Positions 59,781-64,000 of a DNA stretch of 64,000 nucleotides are shown here, piece by piece. Under the pieces are notes generated by a model that worked only from the letters and a program-made list of their open reading frames with translations, did no database searches and was not told the DNA's origin. The stretch is from Saposhnikovia divaricata (lineage: Eukaryota; Streptophyta; Magnoliopsida; Apiales; Apiaceae): contig CM071599.1 in NCBI GenBank assembly GCA_036435485.1, positions 1,860,001 through 1,924,000 of the forward strand. Reading direction: 5' to 3'. Position 1 is the first letter of the stretch, and every line of letters starts with the position of its first letter. A program made the position numbers and the translations under genes.

Positions 59781-60226
59781 ACCCCTTCTTCAAACATTAG
59801 TTAAAATTGCGCACCCTGAGTTCTGAGATGGGGCGCAGATATATATAACCTATATATCTTCCTTGAGGAAGAAGATGAATACATACAACGTCATATATGT
59901 ATATTGAATTGGGCTGTCTTTTTTTTGAACTTTTGGGCCTATCTTGTTTTTTAACTTAATTATTGAATTGGGCTTCTCTTGTTTTTTTAATTTTTGGGCT
60001 TTTTACTATATTCTCTTACAGTCTTACAAAGAAAAAAACTAGGTAATTAGGTAATTCAACTACATTTTCTTAATTTCTTTCGGTGCCTCTTCTGTCTCCC
60101 TGGCCAGTGGTTGCTCAGCTGCTCCATTGCTCTTCTATCTTCTTTCTACCAAATTAATTGTTTAAGGTATCACTTATTTAAACTCTAATTTTTTAGTTGA
60201 GTATTTTTAATTTTTGTAGAATTGCT
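59781..60226. other. Unassigned stretch, probably left part of a hAT derivative
   Basis: GC-clustered blocks GCACCCC (59778), GCGCACCCTG (59811) and GGGGCGCAG (59830) look like the C/G-rich ends of ZMYM1-type hAT elements, but no clean terminal repeat is found. It ends in TTTTTGTAG, a possible intron acceptor just before the hAT reading frame. Confidence 0.35.
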
Positions 60227-60463
60227 ATGGATCGTTATTTTGCTAAAATACCCGGACCTAGTGTTGGTTCGATAACTACCAGTAGTGTGGCAATGAATGT
60301 GGTGAAAATGAGGTTGCGAAACAAAATGGGAGACGAATGGATGAATGATTGTTTAGTTGTCTATATCGAGAGAGAAGTTTTTATGGTTATTGATGATGAA
60401 ACTATTTTGCAACGATTTCAGAATATGGAGAATCGGCGTTGTCAACTCTCGCGTGTTAATTAA
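60227..60463 (+). pseudogene. hAT transposase remnant (ZMYM1-like), N- and C-terminal ends fused
   Basis: From ATG at 60227: MDRYFAKIPGPSVGSITTSS, then AMNVVKMRLRNKMGDEWMND, CLVVYIEREVFMVIDDETIL and RFQNMENRRCQLSRVN, stop. The second part matches the end of the hAT C-terminal dimerisation region of plant ZMYM1/TTF-type transposases (family style: LRNKMGDEWLNDCLVTYIEK ... RFQNMKTRR). The MDRFF-like start is that family's usual N-terminus. The whole catalytic middle (about 650-700 residues) is missing, so this is an internal-deletion derivative. The frame is open and could make a 78-residue protein. The right side at about 60560-60595 (TCGCTCCCCCTTC, then TTCCGTCCCTG) resembles the right end of such elements. 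Confidence 0.72.
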
Positions 60464-60643
60464 TAATTGTATTTGAGGATTGTATTAAACATTGATCATG
60501 TTATTTATTAAGTATCTTTATTGTGTATGAATTAAAAAATTTCTTCTATATAAATGTCGCTCCCCCTTCATTACATTTCTAGTTCCGTCCCTGGCTAGTG
60601 GTATGCAAGTTTCATATTGTTGGCGGCTTATCATATTATAAAG
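60464..60643. other. Right flank of the hAT derivative
   Basis: It includes GTTCCGTCCCTG (about 60582-60593), a plausible hAT right terminus, followed by GCTAGTGG. The near-identical GCCAGTGG at 60104 follows another CCCTG but not a matching left terminus, so a target duplication is not established. Confidence 0.4.
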
Positions 60644-63053
60644 TGTAAGACCCATCATCCACACACACATATGTATGTGTACATATGGAATTTTAACCCA
60701 ATTTAAGTGCTTTATTATATCATGTGATTGCAGGGGTGCCTGTACATAGCAATTTGCATATTATATTAGAGTGTTTGACACAATAGAAATTGGAATAACA
60801 AGTCACCTTTCTACTTTGAATCCTCTACTAGTGCATGCTTCCTCTAAATATATTATGTACATATTTTAATATGTTGGTCTTTCTTGTTCGGATTTATATA
60901 TTGATTTTCTTGATGACGTTTCTAGTGGCTCGCTAGTCATAAAAAAAATGAGGATCATATTTATGTCTTAAAAAAAAGGGTACATGTTTGATTATCTATT
61001 GGTACAATTTCTTCCACCAGATTCTTTTATGATTAATTAATTTGTAAACTAATTCGAGTCTATAGCTTTTTTTTTTTGAAAAACAAAGGTATTAATTCAA
61101 TAATAAAAAGTCATACGACATCTACACCAATGATCAAATCGATCAAACAGGAAATTGCAATCGTCTGTTCTCATGAAGAGACAGTTAAACGATATTTTAA
61201 TGTAAATAAAAATACAAGTACCCACTTCATGCATCCTCGTTGGATTTCTGGTACCCTTTTTATCCTGCCCCAATGGAGCTATCGTTTGAGCTATCAACCA
61301 AAAACTGCTATCCCGTACAAACTTTCTTCACTGAATCGCGACCCCGCTTACAATCAAGAAGCGAAAAACCAAGCTCTCACAAAGGAGAGAAAAACCAAAC
61401 CTCTCACGAAGGAGAGAAATCAAGCCGAAAATACAAAAGAAAATGCAAAATAACTTAGATCTGACCAACCAGATCAACCGAATAAAACAAACTGAAAGTA
61501 CAAAAACTTAGATCTGATAAACGAAACCACAGATAGGCGGCTAACTCTCGAAATCCCCGCTTGAAACGAAGAAGAAAGATGGCCGGAAGCTCCGATAATG
61601 TAGATCTAAAAAACCAAGAACTAGAAAGAGATGGAGGAATCGGAATGAGAAGATGGATGAAGGGTCAGAGGGGAATTGATGGGAGGAGGGGGAATTGAGA
61701 TGGAGAAAAGGACGGATCGAAACGGAGCTACAGGCGGCTGACTCTCATGTGCGGCGGCAAGTGGTGCAGTTGTGTTGATGTATATTTTGAAGTTATTAGT
61801 TCAGAGACTTCTGGTGTCATTCGAGCTAATTTGTATGTTTGGGATTACTTATAGAATTAATTAAATTGTTGCGATTAGATTTTTGATCACTTCCTATGTT
61901 GCTCTATATGCATGAATTAGGGGCAGGAATTAATTGATGACATTTTAAATGTTTGTGTGTGTATGCCATATTAAAGAGAGAGGGATAATTGTTAGTCAAT
62001 GATGCATGTACATGTTAGTTGCCTAGTATACTTTCGGGACCGTTAGTAGAATATTACGGTGTACTTTTCTTGCTATGCTTTTGTGTCATTTTTGGCCCTG
62101 GAGTGGTTAATTATTCTTTTAAATATCCAATTTTTGGTAATTAATTACTATTTTTGTATTATTAGGTTCTATTGTTGAGTGGTAATATCGATACTGAGGT
62201 AAGTTTACTATTCAGACTTGTTATTGTTTTAAAAATAATTTTCTTTTTGTTATGAATTTATATTTATTTATGCTTCCGCTCTCTTTACATTTGATTTCGA
62301 TTCCACTCTATTTTTAGGACATAAATTAGGTCAAGTACTAGTATGTTAAAATTGTTTATTTTGAAAATTTGTTAGAAAATATGGACTTTGGAACCCCAGT
62401 TTAGTTTATGATCTGAATCCATTAGTATCTGCGCTTAGTTCTGGAACTAGAATCTGATACCTTTCTAGGAGCACTCACGTGCATTTTTTGATACCTTAGA
62501 GAGGGACGCAACCGTGTCACCGGTTTATAGTGACTTCTGAACTTCTGGACGTGTCACCGGTTTGTAGTGACCTCAGATTAAGCTGTGGGTTATAAAGTTG
62601 GATTTATTGAATTTTACTGTCCCGTTTATGATTCACTGTTTGACACTCAAATTTTCTGTTAGCTCTACTTTTGAAATCATATATAAATTCGTAAAATATA
62701 TCGATATTTTCTTATATTATATAGTGTACTTGACCACTATTTTGTGTAAGGACAGTATCTTGCTGGGCTTTTGTAGCTCACTGTTTAAAAAACTTTTCAG
62801 GCCGTGGAGTTCGAAAAAGCTGTTGGATTTGAGAGTTGGTTCGTTGGATGACCTTTATGTTTTTTTTATGTTTTTAGTTTATATTTAAAAACTCGTGAGA
62901 GCTGCGTCTCTGTTTATTTGAACTAAGCTTTGTTTATGATATTCTGACTTTTGTTTTAAGATAACTGATTTACAAATGTTGGTTTTGAGACTTTTATCCT
63001 GGTTAGTGTATTTTTAGTTCTGTTTTAATATCTCGAAAAGTCGGGATGTTACA
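60644..63053 (+). repeat. Possible solo LTR of a Ty3/gypsy element, with LINE-like insertion
   Basis: TGTAAGACCC at 60644 and AAGTCGGGATGTTACA ending at 63053 are typical first and last bases of gypsy LTRs. The internal CTTGCTGGGCTTTTGTAGCTC (about 62759-62779), split by one or two bases, resembles the GGGCTATTGCTCAC of the LTR at 32590-37540. A 37-bp-spaced direct repeat of CGTGTCACCGGTTT occurs at 62513 and 62550. No PBS, pol or second LTR adjoins it. The flanking 5 bp (TAAAG, TTCTT) do not match, so either the limits or the solo-LTR idea may be wrong. No gene is visible; the open frame 62598-62888 is AT-rich noise. Confidence 0.4.
61067..61760 (-). mobile_element. LINE-like (non-LTR) retroelement fragment
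   Basis: The T-run at 61067-61077 is a poly(A) tail on the minus strand, preceded by TTGAATTAATACCTTTGTTTT, a typical plant LINE 3' end. The minus-strand 5' part (about 61760-61350) is a GC-richer leader with a near-duplicate CTCTCC(T)TCGTGAGAGG / CTCTCC(T)TTGTGAGAGC pair (about 61420-61360) and repeated AGATCTAAGT. No endonuclease or RT is found, so it would be an internally deleted copy. No target duplication could be matched and the right limit is approximate. The overlapping ORFs (61076-61458) are not credible genes. Confidence 0.5.
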
Positions 63054-63082
63054 TTCTTCATGTTAATTAGTATGTAAATTTG

Positions 63083-63280
63083 CACAGGTATTTATCTATC
63101 TTGCTTAATTCTGCACTCGGAGGCGGATGTTACTGGTCGAATGAATTTATTGCAGAAAATTATGATTTGGGAATCTGCTATAGCACAAGTATTTATCAAT
63201 ATTTCTTTATTCCGCATAGGGAGGTGGATATTGCTGGTCGAAAATAATATTTTTACAGAAAAATGAAGATTTTGGAATCT
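63083..63280 (+). repeat. Two-copy degenerate tandem duplication (about 100 bp each)
   Basis: Copies at 63083-63177 and 63183-63280 share GCACA(G/A)GTATTTATC, GGAGGCGGAT/GGAGGTGGAT, TTACTGGTCGAA/TTGCTGGTCGAA and ATTTGGGAATCT/ATTTTGGAATCT in the same order. About 75-80% alike by eye. Function unknown. Confidence 0.75.
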
Positions 63281-64000
63281 CGAGGGAGCTGATCTTGACA
63301 TTGACGAAGTTATATATCAGGTAAAAGGTTTTAAATCTTGAATCCATTTGTGGCACTTTTCCATACTTCTAAACCGACTAATGTTAATTAAATCTATATG
63401 CTAGACTTGTTAGTTGTCTTTGTTGTATCTAGTGTAGCAAAATCTTTTGCGCATAAGCTTGAGAAAATATGAAATGTTAGCAAGGAAGATGTGTAAATGG
63501 TCCGAGGCATTTCATAAATTATAATGTTGATCATTCCGGAACAACTAACAGTATCTGATCATGCCTACCCAGTCATCTCAGACACAATACTGATATGACT
63601 CTCAAAAGGAATACCTACAGAAAATTTAAGCACTGTGTGGTGCCAAACTGTTATCTTTAATCAAAAAGTATGACATGTTACTCATCTATTTTAATCTGAA
63701 CTGCCATTGCTAATGTTAATTACAGCTAATTGTTTAAACACTTATACATGTATAAACTTGCAACAACTATCCCAAATTTCAATCTATAATTAGATCATGA
63801 ATAGTTTAGTTGGTCCCTTCCATTAACCTTGCTTTGTTTTCAGCCCGTGAAATTTAAATGCTTCACATGGTCTTCTTTAGTTTATCCTGCAATTTGATTA
63901 TATGAAAGTTGATAACTCCGAATCTTGATCGGGTCCTTCCTCGCCAACTCCTGCCTCGGAAGGGGTGTAGCTGTGGTGGGGTGCCTACAAAACAACACCG
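63281..64000. other. No feature recognised
   Basis: AT-rich sequence without an open frame or motif I can name. The last 60 bp become GC-richer (CTCGCCAACTCCTGCCTCGG, then GGTGGGGTGCC), suggesting that another element or gene begins at the window edge. Confidence 0.5.

Noticed and set aside
60099..60601. GCCAGTGG (60104) and GCTAGTGG (60594) as an 8-bp target duplication of the hAT derivative
   Set aside because: One mismatch, and the sequence after the left copy has no terminus matching the right end TTCCGTCCCTG; the hAT reading frame's left flank also seems to start further upstream.

Overview
This is plant nuclear DNA, almost certainly from a dicot with a repeat-rich genome. No intact host gene is visible. 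The evidence is a long AT-rich satellite array, nested Ty3/gypsy and Ty1/copia elements with plant-type primer-binding sites, a CACTA transposon, hAT remnants, and plant gene fragments that keep their introns. The species cannot be named from the sequence.

Layout. (1) 1-28788 is a tandem array of a 169-bp satellite, roughly 170 monomers, about 34% GC in the first monomer. It is organised in higher-order repeats: a dimer, a 23-mer in three copies (one with a 3-monomer insertion), a 33-mer in two near-identical copies, a 10-mer in two copies and an 8-mer in two copies. (2) 28789-37540 is a 5'-truncated, heavily decayed Ty3/gypsy element with a very long 3' LTR (32590-37540) that carries a 530-bp hAT MITE. 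(3) 37541-40456 and 51970-55850 are the two ends of an Athila-type Ty3/gypsy element. (4) 40457-44765 is a CACTA transposon cut at its right end. It contains intron-bearing fragments of four unrelated host genes, all on the minus strand: an LRR receptor kinase of NIK type, a CLC chloride channel, a membrane RING-finger protein and an oligouridylate-binding protein (UBP1). (5) 44766-51969 is a decayed Ty1/copia element (Angela-like) on the minus strand, with a complete 5' LTR and a 52-bp stub of 3' LTR. (6) 55851-about 59780 is the 3' part of a SIRE-like copia element: RT, a large 3' ORF and the start of the LTR. (7) 59781-64000 holds a hAT transposase remnant, a possible solo LTR with a LINE-like insertion, and a short tandem duplication.

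How the parts relate. The junctions read as nested insertions. The SIRE-like element received the Athila element. The Athila element then received the gypsy element in its 5' LTR (27 bp from the LTR end), the CACTA element in its RT, and the Angela-like copia downstream. The MITE later entered the gypsy LTR. A deletion probably joined the CACTA right side to the copia 3' LTR, removing most of the Athila RT, RNase H and integrase. The satellite array abuts the gypsy element without its 5' half. Every coding region is broken by stops or frameshifts, so the window looks like satellite-flanking (pericentromeric or subtelomeric) heterochromatin. The observation most worth following is the four-gene capture by the CACTA element.
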